From: Spirochaetaceae bacterium | GTDB lineage: Bacteria; Spirochaetota; Spirochaetia; DSM-27196; PXBQ01 | NCBI GenBank assembly: GCA_003566875.1 | Contig: PXBQ01000420.1 | Location: forward strand, 1 to 10,839 | Direction: 5' to 3' | Length of the DNA: 10,839 bases | Part shown: in pieces, positions 1 to 6,706 of the stretch | Position numbering within the stretch: position 1 is the first letter of the stretch | Layout of the letters: each line of letters begins with the position of its first letter | Translations under genes and position numbers: made by a program | Notes under the pieces: model-generated | Databases searched by the model: none | The model's input: only the letters and a program-made list of their open reading frames with translations | What the model was told of the DNA's origin: nothing

Positions 1-825
1 CACGAGACCCGCACCCGCGTGAACGGCCCCACGCGCGGCGAGGACCGCTGCCCCCGAGGTACCTACCGCTCCCGCGTACACGGCGACGTGCCCACGGCGA
101 CCCTTGTGCGCGTCGGGCGAGACCAAATCGAGAACCGTCGATTTGTCGTGTTCGTCGAGCAGAACCGCATCGTGCTTGGCGGATGCGAGCAAATCGGGGG
201 GGAAGCCCGGCGACACGACCGATATCGTTCCCGCGTGAGGCCTGACCGCGAGGTGGTAGAGGCTCGTTTTCGGCAGTCCCATCGTGAACGTCTCCGATGC
301 GTCGACGATCGGATCGCTCGTCGAGAAATCGTCGTAGGCACCGCTCGGAACGTCGATCGAAACGACCCGTCGAGGTACCGCGTTCACAAATCCGACCATT
401 TCAGCCGCGGCGGGCCGCAGTGCGCCTTTTATCCCGGTACCGGCGATGCCGTCAACAATACAGTCGGCGTCGTCGATCGCGGTTTCGGCCGCGCCGCGGT
501 CGGACTCAAAACTCAAGACGCGAACCCCGTACGACGCGCACGACGCGACGCCGTCTGACTGTAGAACGCGGTCGTCAACGGCGACGACGGTCGGTCGGTA
601 TGCACCGTCACACGCGGCGCGCCGCGCCATCACGCACGCGTCGCCGCCGTTATTGCCGGGCCCGACGAGAAAAACGATTCTCGCGTTTAGATGAAGAGTT
701 TCGACGAGCCGGTCAAAGACTCTCTGCCCGGCGTTTTCCATGAGAGCCGCGCCGGGAATGCCGTACCGGCTCTGCGCCGCGCGATCGATCGCCGCCATCT
801 CGTTCGCCGAGACAAGAGGTCTCAT
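1..825 (-). CDS. nnr: Bifunctional NAD(P)HX epimerase / ADP-dependent dehydratase (Nnr, YjeF family), partial at the left edge
   Basis: The gene repairs hydrated NADH and NADPH in the cytosol: the N-terminal NnrE domain interconverts the R and S forms of NAD(P)HX, and the C-terminal NnrD domain dehydrates the S form. Reading the minus strand gives 275 open codons reaching base 1, with no stop, so the 3' end lies outside the window. Residues 1-215 match NnrE: MENAGQR (29-35), GPGNNGGDA (55-63), DGIAGTG (125-131), SIDVPSG with Asp158 (156-162) and TMGLPK (181-186). From about residue 240 the kinase-like NnrD domain begins with HKGRRGHV (240-247) and ends in the window at GAGLV. The segment after SIDVPSG lacks the usual xxDTG sequence, a modest departure. 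The ATG overlaps the stop of the upstream lipoprotein gene (ATGA) and has a weak GGAAG site six bases before it, so translation is probably coupled. Motifs seen directly; function from the family. Confidence 0.93.
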   Translation of the reverse strand, partial: MRPLVSANEMAAIDRAAQSRYGIPGAALMENAGQRVFDRLVETLHLNARIVFLVGPGNNGGDACVMARRAACDGAYRPTVVAVDDRVLQSDGVASCASYGVRVLSFESDRGAAETAIDDADCIVDGIAGTGIKGALRPAAAEMVGFVNAVPRRVVSIDVPSGAYDDFSTSDPIVDASETFTMGLPKTSLYHLAVRPHAGTISVVSPGFPPDLLASAKHDAVLLDEHDKSTVLDLVSPDAHKGRRGHVAVYAGAVGTSGAAVLAARGAVHAGAGLV

Positions 826-2039
826 GATGTGCTTCCGATTAGCCGGTCCGTCCTCCACCACACGACGCGAGCGACGTCGTGCCACGCCAATAGGCCGACA
901 AGGATCCCCTCGGGTGAGACCGAAAACGCACTGTACTCGATCTCATCATCCTCGATTGTCAACGTTCTTCTCCGGACGACCCGTCCCGACGCGTTCTGGA
1001 TCAGGAGCTGCGCCGAATTACCAATCTCGCGCGAGAGAAAAAAAAGATTCCGACCGGGACCCACGCCGATCAACTCGTAGTGAAACTCAACCTCTTCACG
1101 GTCGAACGGGTTGAACGTCGATACACGGCGACGGTTCGCGGGGACCTCGAAAAAATCCTCGTATCTGCCGGTCGTCAAATCCAGCCTGTACACGCGTGAC
1201 GGATCCATCGTGATCCCGCTGCGCGCGCCGGTCGTCTCGTCGTGAGACCGGCGATAGTAGTTGAGCTTCAGGTACAGCTCCGCATGATCGAACCCGGGCA
1301 CAACGGTCTCGAGCATCGCGACGACGTCGGTCTCGTCGCCTGGAATCGGTAGCCGATCGAGCGCGATCTCGACGGTGAAACGTGCATCTCCGTCGGCGGA
1401 GAACCAGTACACGAGCCAGCTGGTCATCGTCCGGGAGAGAACGATGATCTCGTCGTTCCGGTTTACGTGAATGTCATGAATGAACGGAAACGGCGTGCCG
1501 CCGATACCTTCCTGACCGATATAATCGACGACACGTCCTGATGGCGAGAATCTCAGAACGATGCGGTTCAAAATCACGTCGAGTTGATCGTCGAAAATCG
1601 ATCGCTCGGGTGGAAGTCTGTCCTCGACCAGCATCGTTTTATCGTTCGTAATCGCGATCGCGCCGGTCTGGAGGAACGGGTACGAGTGCGCCCGACGACT
1701 CGCCGCGAGCCCGTCGCGCGGGCCCTGAAGCGACACGGGACGCGGATTCTCATCCGGATCAAACACGATCCCGAGCAGATCCCCGTACGACGTGAACTCC
1801 ATTACCTTGTTTGCATTTCCGTTCGCGATATAAAAGATACCGTCGCGCATACGCACGCGGGTGGAGGCGTCGTACGGCAGCCCCTGCGCGAGCAGAAGGT
1901 CGAGCTGGTTTTCCATCTTGCCGATTTCGAGATCAAAAAGGTGCTCGCGTTCGAATAGCGGGATCGAACGAGCCCCACAACCGGCGAGAAGCATCAGCAG
2001 GAAACCGAGAAAACACGCGATCGTAGCACCAAGCTTCAT
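822..2039 (-). CDS. Predicted lipoprotein with propeller-like repeats, spirochaete conserved hypothetical
   Basis: A 405-residue exported lipoprotein of unknown function. Residues 1-21 form a lipoprotein signal: Lys3, a hydrophobic stretch, then the lipobox Leu18-Ala19-Gly20-Cys21, so the mature protein would be lipidated on Cys21. The mature part contains segments typical of beta-propeller or NHL-like blades, for example DGIFYIANGNANKVMEF (67-82), VLRFSPSGRVVDYIG (161-175), DEIIVLSR (196-203) and VYRLDLTTGRYEDFF (283-297). I see no catalytic motif. It resembles the LIC_12708-type spirochaetal lipoproteins as I recall them; that match is memory, not a search. It is the first gene of a leftward pair with nnr, sharing the bases ATGA. 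There is no Shine-Dalgarno site before its ATG, which lies six bases after a candidate -10 box. A run of eight A on the plus strand (1038-1045) falls inside the gene without breaking the frame. Confidence 0.85.
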   Translation of the reverse strand: MKLGATIACFLGFLLMLLAGCGARSIPLFEREHLFDLEIGKMENQLDLLLAQGLPYDASTRVRMRDGIFYIANGNANKVMEFTSYGDLLGIVFDPDENPRPVSLQGPRDGLAASRRAHSYPFLQTGAIAITNDKTMLVEDRLPPERSIFDDQLDVILNRIVLRFSPSGRVVDYIGQEGIGGTPFPFIHDIHVNRNDEIIVLSRTMTSWLVYWFSADGDARFTVEIALDRLPIPGDETDVVAMLETVVPGFDHAELYLKLNYYRRSHDETTGARSGITMDPSRVYRLDLTTGRYEDFFEVPANRRRVSTFNPFDREEVEFHYELIGVGPGRNLFFLSREIGNSAQLLIQNASGRVVRRRTLTIEDDEIEYSAFSVSPEGILVGLLAWHDVARVVWWRTDRLIGSTS

Positions 2040-2045
2040 CGTCTC

Positions 2046-2075
2046 ATACTACTCGGCGCGCCGTTCAGATGTCAA
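2046..2075 (-). promoter_or_regulatory. Sigma70-type promoter of the lipoprotein-nnr operon
   Basis: On the minus strand a perfect -35 hexamer TTGACA (2075-2070) is followed after 18 bases by TAGTAT (2051-2046), four of six matches to TATAAT. The ATG of the lipoprotein gene begins six bases after the -10, so the transcript would start at or next to the start codon. The -35 lies in the middle of an inverted repeat (2062-2083), and the spacer contains the 10-bp palindrome CGGCGCGCCG (2054-2063). Sequence seen directly; promoter activity inferred. Confidence 0.6.
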
Positions 2076-2083
2076 TCTGAACG
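2062..2083. repeat. Perfect inverted repeat over a -35 box, likely operator
   Basis: Arms CGTTCAGAT (2062-2070) and ATCTGAACG (2075-2083) are exact reverse complements separated by four bases. Read leftward, the centre is the TTGACA -35 box of the lipoprotein-nnr promoter. A 22-bp dyad placed this way is typical of a dimeric repressor site that blocks RNA polymerase. No T-run follows on either strand, so it is not an intrinsic terminator. The regulator is unknown; the order of half sites (CGTTC..GAACG) is the opposite of a Bacillus-type LexA box. Confidence 0.6.
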
Positions 2084-2117
2084 ACCACCGCGCCACGGGA
2101 CGCCGGTCCGGGCAATC

Positions 2118-2146
2118 TTGACCCGGGTATCCGAAACGTATACATT
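2118..2146 (+). promoter_or_regulatory. Candidate secA promoter
   Basis: TTGACC (2118-2123) is followed after 17 bases by TACATT (2141-2146); a shorter-spaced alternative -10 is TATACA (2139-2144). The secA ATG starts six bases after TACATT, leaving no room for a leader. The spacer contains the palindrome ACCCGGGT (2121-2128). The hexamers are seen; activity is inferred. Confidence 0.5.
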
Positions 2147-2152
2147 TTCTCC

Positions 2153-4888
2153 ATGATCCTTCACCGAGTAATCGATTTCGTTTTCGGTTCAAAAAATAAA
2201 AAAGACCTGGAATCGCTGTTACCGATTCTTCATCGCATCAACGCGTACGAAAAGTGGGCCGTTGCGCTGCCCGAGCATGAGTTTCCGGCGCAGACCGAGA
2301 AATTCAAACAACGATTGTCCGCGGGAGAGTCACTTGACGACGTACTTCCCGAGGCTTTCGCTCTCGTGCGTGAGGCGGCACGAAGGACGCTCGGCGAGCG
2401 CTTGTACGACGTCCAGCTGATGGGCGGAATCGTTCTTCATCAAGGTCGGATAATGGAGATGAAGACCGGAGAAGGAAAGACCGTTTCGTGTGTCACGGCC
2501 GCGTACCTGAACGCGCTCGACGGACAAGGCGTTCATGTCGTCACGGTCAATGATTACCTTGCCGAACGCGACGCGAACTGGATGCGTCCGGTGTACACCT
2601 ACCTTGGGCTTTCGGTCGGAACGATTCTTTCGACGATGGATACCGAAGGGCGTCAGCTCGAGTACGGCCGCGACATAACGTACGGAACGAACAATGAGTT
2701 CGGATTTGATTATCTGCGCGATAACATGCGCTACGAGTACGATAAGGCGGTTCAAAAGCACCACCACTTCTGCATCATAGACGAGATCGACTCGATCCTG
2801 ATCGACGAGGCAAGAACACCGCTCATCATCTCGGGCGTCGCCGACGACGACACGCGGAAGTATTTTGAGGTAAATCGCATCGTCGGCGATCTTACCGAGT
2901 GCGAGAAGGATCCTGAGACCGGCGACTACCCCGATGAAGACCTTGTCGGCGATTTCAAGATCGATGAAAAAGGCAAAAGAATTACTTTCACCGACGAAGG
3001 TCTGAATAACCTCGAGGCGACGCTTCAGAAACGCAAAATCATAACGGGCTCTCTCTTCGACGACGAAGGGTTCGAGTACATCCATCACGCGACGCAGGCG
3101 ATGCGCGCGCACAAGCTTTTTCACCTCGATACCCAGTACGTCGTGAAAGACGGCCAGGTCCAGATCGTCGATGAATTCACGGGAAGAATCCTTCATGGGC
3201 GCCGATACTCCGACGGGCTTCATCAGGCGATCGAGGCGAAAGAAGGCATCCGGATCGCGCAACGGAATAGGACGCTCGCGACGATCACGTTTCAGAATTT
3301 TTTCCGCATGTACGACAAGATCTCAGGCATGACAGGAACGGCTGAAACCGAAGAAAAAGAATTCGGCAACATCTACGGGCTCGACGTTGTGGTCATCCCG
3401 ACCAATCGGCCCGTCGCTCGTCTGGACCAGGACGACGTGATTTATATCAATGAGAAAGAAAAGTTTGACGCGATCTGCGACGAGATTCAGCGAGCACAGA
3501 ACAAGGGGCAACCGACGCTGGTCGGAACCGTTTCAATCGAGAAATCCGAAACGCTCGCAAAGCTCCTGACCAAGAGGGGTATCCCGCACGAGGTTCTGAA
3601 CGCCAAGAACCACGCGCGTGAAGCGCTGATTATCGCCGAAGCCGGCGCAAAAGGCGCCGTGACAATCGCGACAAACATGGCCGGCCGCGGTACCGACATC
3701 AAACTGGGCGGAAACCCCGAGTATCGCGCGCGGCGGCGCGCGGGCAGCGAGGCAAGCGACCAGGAATACTTCGCCGCGCTCGCACGCGAAACCGAGGCGT
3801 GGCGTCCGCAGTATCGCGAAGTCCAGGAAGCCGGCGGCTTGTACGTGCTTGGAACCGAACGTCACGAATCGCGACGCATCGACAACCAGCTCCGTGGCCG
3901 CTCGGGCCGCCAGGGTGACCCGGGCGAGTCGAAGTTCTATCTTTCGATGGACGACGACCTGATGCGTCTGTTTGGGCGCGGTTCCATCAACCTCAAGTCG
4001 ATCATGGCGAAAGGGCTACCACCCGGCGAGCCGCTAAACCACCCGTGGATCAATAAGAGCATCGAACGTGCGCAAACGAAGGTCGAAGAGCGGAACTTCG
4101 AAATACGAAAACACCTTCTCGAGTACGATGATGTGTTGAACGAGCAAAGAAAGCTCATTTACGACCAACGCAATCAGATCCTGAACAACGACAATCTTGC
4201 GGAACGGGTCATCGTAACTGCACGCGACGTCATCGAGGAGGCGATCGAGCCGTACGACAACGCGCGCAGCGACGATCCGTCGCTGTTGCCCGAGTTTCTC
4301 ACAGCCCTGAAGGAACGCCTACTCTTCACGCCAAACGCAACGGTCGACGACCTATCGAAGCTCAAAGCGAGCGAAATCCTGACAAAACTCGTCGAGGAGT
4401 TACGCGAAGAAGTCCGGCAGAAAGAAGAGTACGTCGGTCAGCGCGAACTCAATCTTGCGATCCGTTTTGAGTATCTCCGGAATATCGATCATAGATGGCA
4501 GGAGCACCTCGAGAATCTTGAAGCGCTTCGCGAGGCCGTGTATCTCAGGAGTTACGCGCAGAGGAATCCTCTGCTCGAGTACAAGCTCGAGGGGTTCCAG
4601 ATCTTCGATCAACTCGTTTACGACATCCGCGTCGCGATCGCGCGGAAGCTGTTCGCGGTTAAAGCCGAGGGTTTCCGCCGCCGCGAGCCGATCCGCCACG
4701 CGACGGGCGGCGCAGTCGAGTCACATCATCAGATGGGGGGCTTTGCGGGTGCCGCGGCACGCTCTGCGGCCGGCGGCGCCGCGGTCGCAGACCGAGCTCA
4801 AGTCAAAAGGACCGTACCGAAGGTCGGACGGAACGACCTCTGCCCGTGCGGAAGCGGTAAAAAATACAAGCACTGCCACGGCGCGTGA
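2153..4888 (+). CDS. secA: Preprotein translocase ATPase SecA
   Basis: SecA is the cytosolic and membrane-associated ATPase that pushes unfolded preproteins through SecYEG. The 911-residue product has the full family layout and usual length. In order it shows Walker A MKTGEGKT (103-110), TVNDYLAERD (131-140), TYGTNNEFGFDYLRDN (176-191), the DEAD-type Walker B DEID (210-213), DEARTPLIISG (218-228) leading into the preprotein cross-linking domain (about 229-370), SGMTGTA (391-397), NMAGRGTDIKLGGNPE (508-523) and motif VI QLRGRSGRQGDPG (579-591). The helical scaffold and wing follow (HPWINKSIERAQ, 630-641). A poorly conserved Gly/Ala linker (850-880) ends in a zinc-binding tail with Cys897, Cys899, Cys908 and His909 of the C-x-C-x8-C-H type, used for SecB or ribosome contact. 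The ATG at 2153 gives the normal N-terminus but has no Shine-Dalgarno site; the preceding bases are pyrimidine rich. It is transcribed alone, divergent from the lipoprotein gene and convergent with the M23 gene. Confidence 0.98.
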   Translation: MILHRVIDFVFGSKNKKDLESLLPILHRINAYEKWAVALPEHEFPAQTEKFKQRLSAGESLDDVLPEAFALVREAARRTLGERLYDVQLMGGIVLHQGRIMEMKTGEGKTVSCVTAAYLNALDGQGVHVVTVNDYLAERDANWMRPVYTYLGLSVGTILSTMDTEGRQLEYGRDITYGTNNEFGFDYLRDNMRYEYDKAVQKHHHFCIIDEIDSILIDEARTPLIISGVADDDTRKYFEVNRIVGDLTECEKDPETGDYPDEDLVGDFKIDEKGKRITFTDEGLNNLEATLQKRKIITGSLFDDEGFEYIHHATQAMRAHKLFHLDTQYVVKDGQVQIVDEFTGRILHGRRYSDGLHQAIEAKEGIRIAQRNRTLATITFQNFFRMYDKISGMTGTAETEEKEFGNIYGLDVVVIPTNRPVARLDQDDVIYINEKEKFDAICDEIQRAQNKGQPTLVGTVSIEKSETLAKLLTKRGIPHEVLNAKNHAREALIIAEAGAKGAVTIATNMAGRGTDIKLGGNPEYRARRRAGSEASDQEYFAALARETEAWRPQYREVQEAGGLYVLGTERHESRRIDNQLRGRSGRQGDPGESKFYLSMDDDLMRLFGRGSINLKSIMAKGLPPGEPLNHPWINKSIERAQTKVEERNFEIRKHLLEYDDVLNEQRKLIYDQRNQILNNDNLAERVIVTARDVIEEAIEPYDNARSDDPSLLPEFLTALKERLLFTPNATVDDLSKLKASEILTKLVEELREEVRQKEEYVGQRELNLAIRFEYLRNIDHRWQEHLENLEALREAVYLRSYAQRNPLLEYKLEGFQIFDQLVYDIRVAIARKLFAVKAEGFRRREPIRHATGGAVESHHQMGGFAGAAARSAAGGAAVADRAQVKRTVPKVGRNDLCPCGSGKKYKHCHGA

Positions 4889-4906
4889 GAGCGCTTATTT
4901 AGCGTC

Positions 4907-6127
4907 TTACGGCAGGTACCGAAGCGGGTCGACGAACACGCCGTCTTTGATGACCGAGAAGTGAAGATGCGGCCCGGTGCTACGTCCGGAGTTTCCCATC
5001 AAACCGACACGGCTGCCTTGTGACACCGTCTGGCCGACACTCACCGAGATCGTGTCGAGGTGCGCGTAGAGGGTCTGAAACCCGCCGGCGTGCTGCATGA
5101 TCACAAACTTACCGTACGTCGGGTTACGCGTCTCGACGTGAGCGACACGGCCGGAACTCGCCGCGACGACCGGGGTACCGGGCGTATTCGCCAGATCGAT
5201 ACCGTTGTGGAATCGCCTGAGCCCGGTGAACGGGTCGATTCTCATCCCGAAGCCCGAGGTGAACCGTCCGACCGTCGGATACCGAAACAGCTCGCCGAGG
5301 ATGATTTTCAACTCGGTCGGGTTCATCCGCCCACCCGGGACGAATAAAGTCTGCCCCGGAGCAATTACGGCACTCGAGAGATCGTTCGCATCGAGCAAGG
5401 CGTTCACCGTAGTACCGTATCGCGACGAGAGAGCGCTTAACGACTCCCCGCGCCGTACGGTGTGTACGACGCCGTCGGCGCTCGGAATCCGGAGGGTGCG
5501 TCCGGCCGGGACACGCCGAGCGTCGGAAATCCCGTTGAAACTGATCAGCGTCTCGACGCGTATGTTGTATCTGAGCGCGATCCCCGAGAGCGTATCACCG
5601 CGCGCGACCGTGTACTCCCGAACCGAGAGCCTCTGAAAGCGTGATATGTCCACGTCGACCGGTTCGCCCGTATCGGGTCGGTTGGGAACAAGCGACGCGA
5701 AAACCGTGTCGGCATTCGTACCGCCGCTTTCCGGCAAAACGACCGCCGGAAGGCGATGCAGCTGCGAAACGCGCGCATCGAGCGGTGCGTACAAAAACCC
5801 AAAGATAGTGAAACTCAAGACCGTAGCCGCGTACACCGGCGTGTGAACGACGTGACAACCGGCCGTGATGAAACGCAGAAGAGCCGAAACGATCTCGAGC
5901 GTAGCTGAAGAGACACCCGCTACAGTATCCCACGCCGTCTCGGCACCCTGTGACGCCCGATTCTTCGCGGTATGCAGTCTTCCGGCGGACGCAGCGCTGT
6001 TGTACGCCGCTACGGTAGCGCTCAAAGACAACTCCGAGTAACCCGGAATCTGTCGTTCACGGCTCTGTGGCGCGGCTTTGCGCGCGCGACGGATATTGAC
6101 CTTCTGGTTTTCGATTGCTGTGACCAT
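4907..6127 (-). CDS. Membrane-anchored LysM and M23-family peptidoglycan endopeptidase
   Basis: A 406-residue predicted cell-wall hydrolase or its regulator. A basic N-terminal tail of about 90 residues carries no signal peptide; one hydrophobic segment (about 92-114, HVVHTPVYAATVLSFTIFGF region) should anchor it as a type II protein with the rest in the periplasm. Two LysM domains follow: about 170-216 (REYTVARGDTL..) and 220-265 (VVHTVRRGESL..), which bind peptidoglycan glycan chains. The C-terminal M23 (lysostaphin/LytM) domain (about 285-406) keeps the zinc ligands His307 and Asp311 in HNGID, catalytic His356 in YAHLD, and His389 in GPHLHF, so it looks active rather than a degenerate EnvC-like activator. 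No Shine-Dalgarno site precedes the ATG, but the N-terminus has no better in-frame start nearby. The stop lies 18 bases from the secA stop on the other strand. It could trim peptidoglycan at division, given the adjacent ftsI operon; that link is inference. Confidence 0.93.
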   Translation of the reverse strand: MVTAIENQKVNIRRARKAAPQSRERQIPGYSELSLSATVAAYNSAASAGRLHTAKNRASQGAETAWDTVAGVSSATLEIVSALLRFITAGCHVVHTPVYAATVLSFTIFGFLYAPLDARVSQLHRLPAVVLPESGGTNADTVFASLVPNRPDTGEPVDVDISRFQRLSVREYTVARGDTLSGIALRYNIRVETLISFNGISDARRVPAGRTLRIPSADGVVHTVRRGESLSALSSRYGTTVNALLDANDLSSAVIAPGQTLFVPGGRMNPTELKIILGELFRYPTVGRFTSGFGMRIDPFTGLRRFHNGIDLANTPGTPVVAASSGRVAHVETRNPTYGKFVIMQHAGGFQTLYAHLDTISVSVGQTVSQGSRVGLMGNSGRSTGPHLHFSVIKDGVFVDPLRYLP

Positions 6128-6140
6128 AACAGTATTCGTA

Positions 6141-6169
6141 TCGACATTTTGCGAGGGTCGTATTATAGT
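6141..6169 (+). promoter_or_regulatory. Candidate promoter of the lepB-ftsI-DUF115 operon
   Basis: TCGACA (6141-6146) and TATAGT (6164-6169) are separated by exactly 17 bases, and each matches the sigma70 consensus in five of six positions. Transcription would start near 6176, giving a leader of about 85 bases before lepB. The -10 overlaps, on the opposite strand, the TATAAT of the divergent M23 gene, so the two directions probably compete for polymerase. Confidence 0.55.
6162..6167 (-). promoter_or_regulatory. Candidate -10 box for the LysM/M23 gene
   Basis: The minus strand carries an exact TATAAT (6167-6162), 34 bases before the ATG of the M23 gene. No convincing -35 is seen 16-18 bases upstream (around 6184-6191). 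The predicted leader of about 28 bases lacks a Shine-Dalgarno site. The box overlaps the -10 of the rightward lepB promoter. Confidence 0.4.
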
Positions 6170-6251
6170 AAATATGCGTCAGGAGTAGTCTGGTCCCGCA
6201 TGGCCGCCATAAGGCGATGAATTCTTGCGGTCCGAGCGGTCAGCGGTGCAT

Positions 6252-6256
6252 AGGAG
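6252..6256 (+). promoter_or_regulatory. Ribosome binding site deciding the lepB start
   Basis: AGGAG lies four bases before ATG 6261. This favours 6261 over the in-frame TTG at 6225, which has no ribosome site and would only add twelve polar residues before the membrane segment. Confidence 0.7.
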
Positions 6257-6260
6257 ACCA

Positions 6261-6701
6261 ATGGACGGCAGCCCGTTCCGAACAATCGGCACCGCGGTCT
6301 TTTTTTTCTTATTGGGTGTGGCGGTCCTGCTCGATCTCGTCGTCGTGGAAGGACACTCAATGGCGCCGGCAATCCACCACGATGACAGAGTTCTTGTTCA
6401 TCGCTCGGCGTACGGTCTGCTTGTGCCGATCATCAATGTGTATGCTTTTACGTGGAACAGACCGAAGTCAGGAGATATTATCGTGTTCGAGTCACCTGAG
6501 AACTCACGTCTGGTCGTGAAACGGGTCGACTCGGTTCTCGTGGAGACCGCCACCGGACGCGATCTCGTTACGGTTCTTGGCGAAAACCCAGAAGTATCGC
6601 TCGACTCTCGGGGATACGGTACTGTTCCGCTTTCCGCCGTGCGCGGACGAGTCGTGCGGACGTTCAGGCCGGTACGCAGATCGGCTATACCATCGGGATA
6701 G
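6261..6701 (+). CDS. lepB: Signal peptidase I, short form (S26 family)
   Basis: The enzyme cleaves signal peptides from exported proteins at the outer face of the inner membrane by a Ser-Lys dyad. The 146-residue product has one N-terminal membrane segment (about 10-28, TAVFFFLLGVAVLLDLV). It carries the family boxes in order: box B GHSMAP with nucleophile Ser33, box C DDRVLVHR (41-48), box D GDIIVFESP (71-79) and LVVKRV with general-base Lys87, and box E GENPEVSLDSRGYGTVP (108-122) followed by AVRGRV (126-131). Box E has Glu where GDN is usual, a mild change. The length is at the low end for bacterial type I peptidases; there is little insertion between boxes D and E. A run of eight T (6300-6307) encodes the Phe cluster in the membrane segment. 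It is the first gene of an operon; the ftsI ATG follows after five bases, an unusual partner for lepB. Confidence 0.9.
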   Translation: MDGSPFRTIGTAVFFFLLGVAVLLDLVVVEGHSMAPAIHHDDRVLVHRSAYGLLVPIINVYAFTWNRPKSGDIIVFESPENSRLVVKRVDSVLVETATGRDLVTVLGENPEVSLDSRGYGTVPLSAVRGRVVRTFRPVRRSAIPSG

Positions 6702-6706
6702 TGTCG

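Noticed and set aside
19..558. Plus-strand open frames in the first 800 bases
   Set aside because: The minus strand here encodes a continuous Nnr protein with NGGD, DGIAGTG and SIDVPSG motifs; the plus-strand products are Arg-rich shadows.
2121..2128. ACCCGGGT palindrome in the secA promoter spacer as an operator
   Set aside because: An 8-bp GC palindrome is expected by chance in DNA of this composition and nothing else supports it.
2330..3262. 310-codon open frame on the minus strand inside secA
   Set aside because: It lies wholly within the unmistakable secA frame, has no family motifs and reflects the codon bias of high-GC coding DNA.
4891..4905. Possible bidirectional terminator between secA and the M23 gene (GCGCT/AGCGT with loop TATTT)
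   Set aside because: The stem is only four pairs plus one wobble and no T-run follows on either strand, so it does not support intrinsic termination.
6200..6220. Six-codon open frame (MAAIRR) in the lepB leader as a possible leader peptide
   Set aside because: The only AGGAG (6181-6185) is 14 bases upstream, the peptide is too short to judge, and no attenuator follows.
6300..6307. Run of eight T in lepB (and eight A at 1038-1045 in the lipoprotein gene) as phase-variation tracts
   Set aside because: Both are in frame, encode expected residues (Phe cluster of the membrane segment; FFL in the lipoprotein) and are short for slippage switches.
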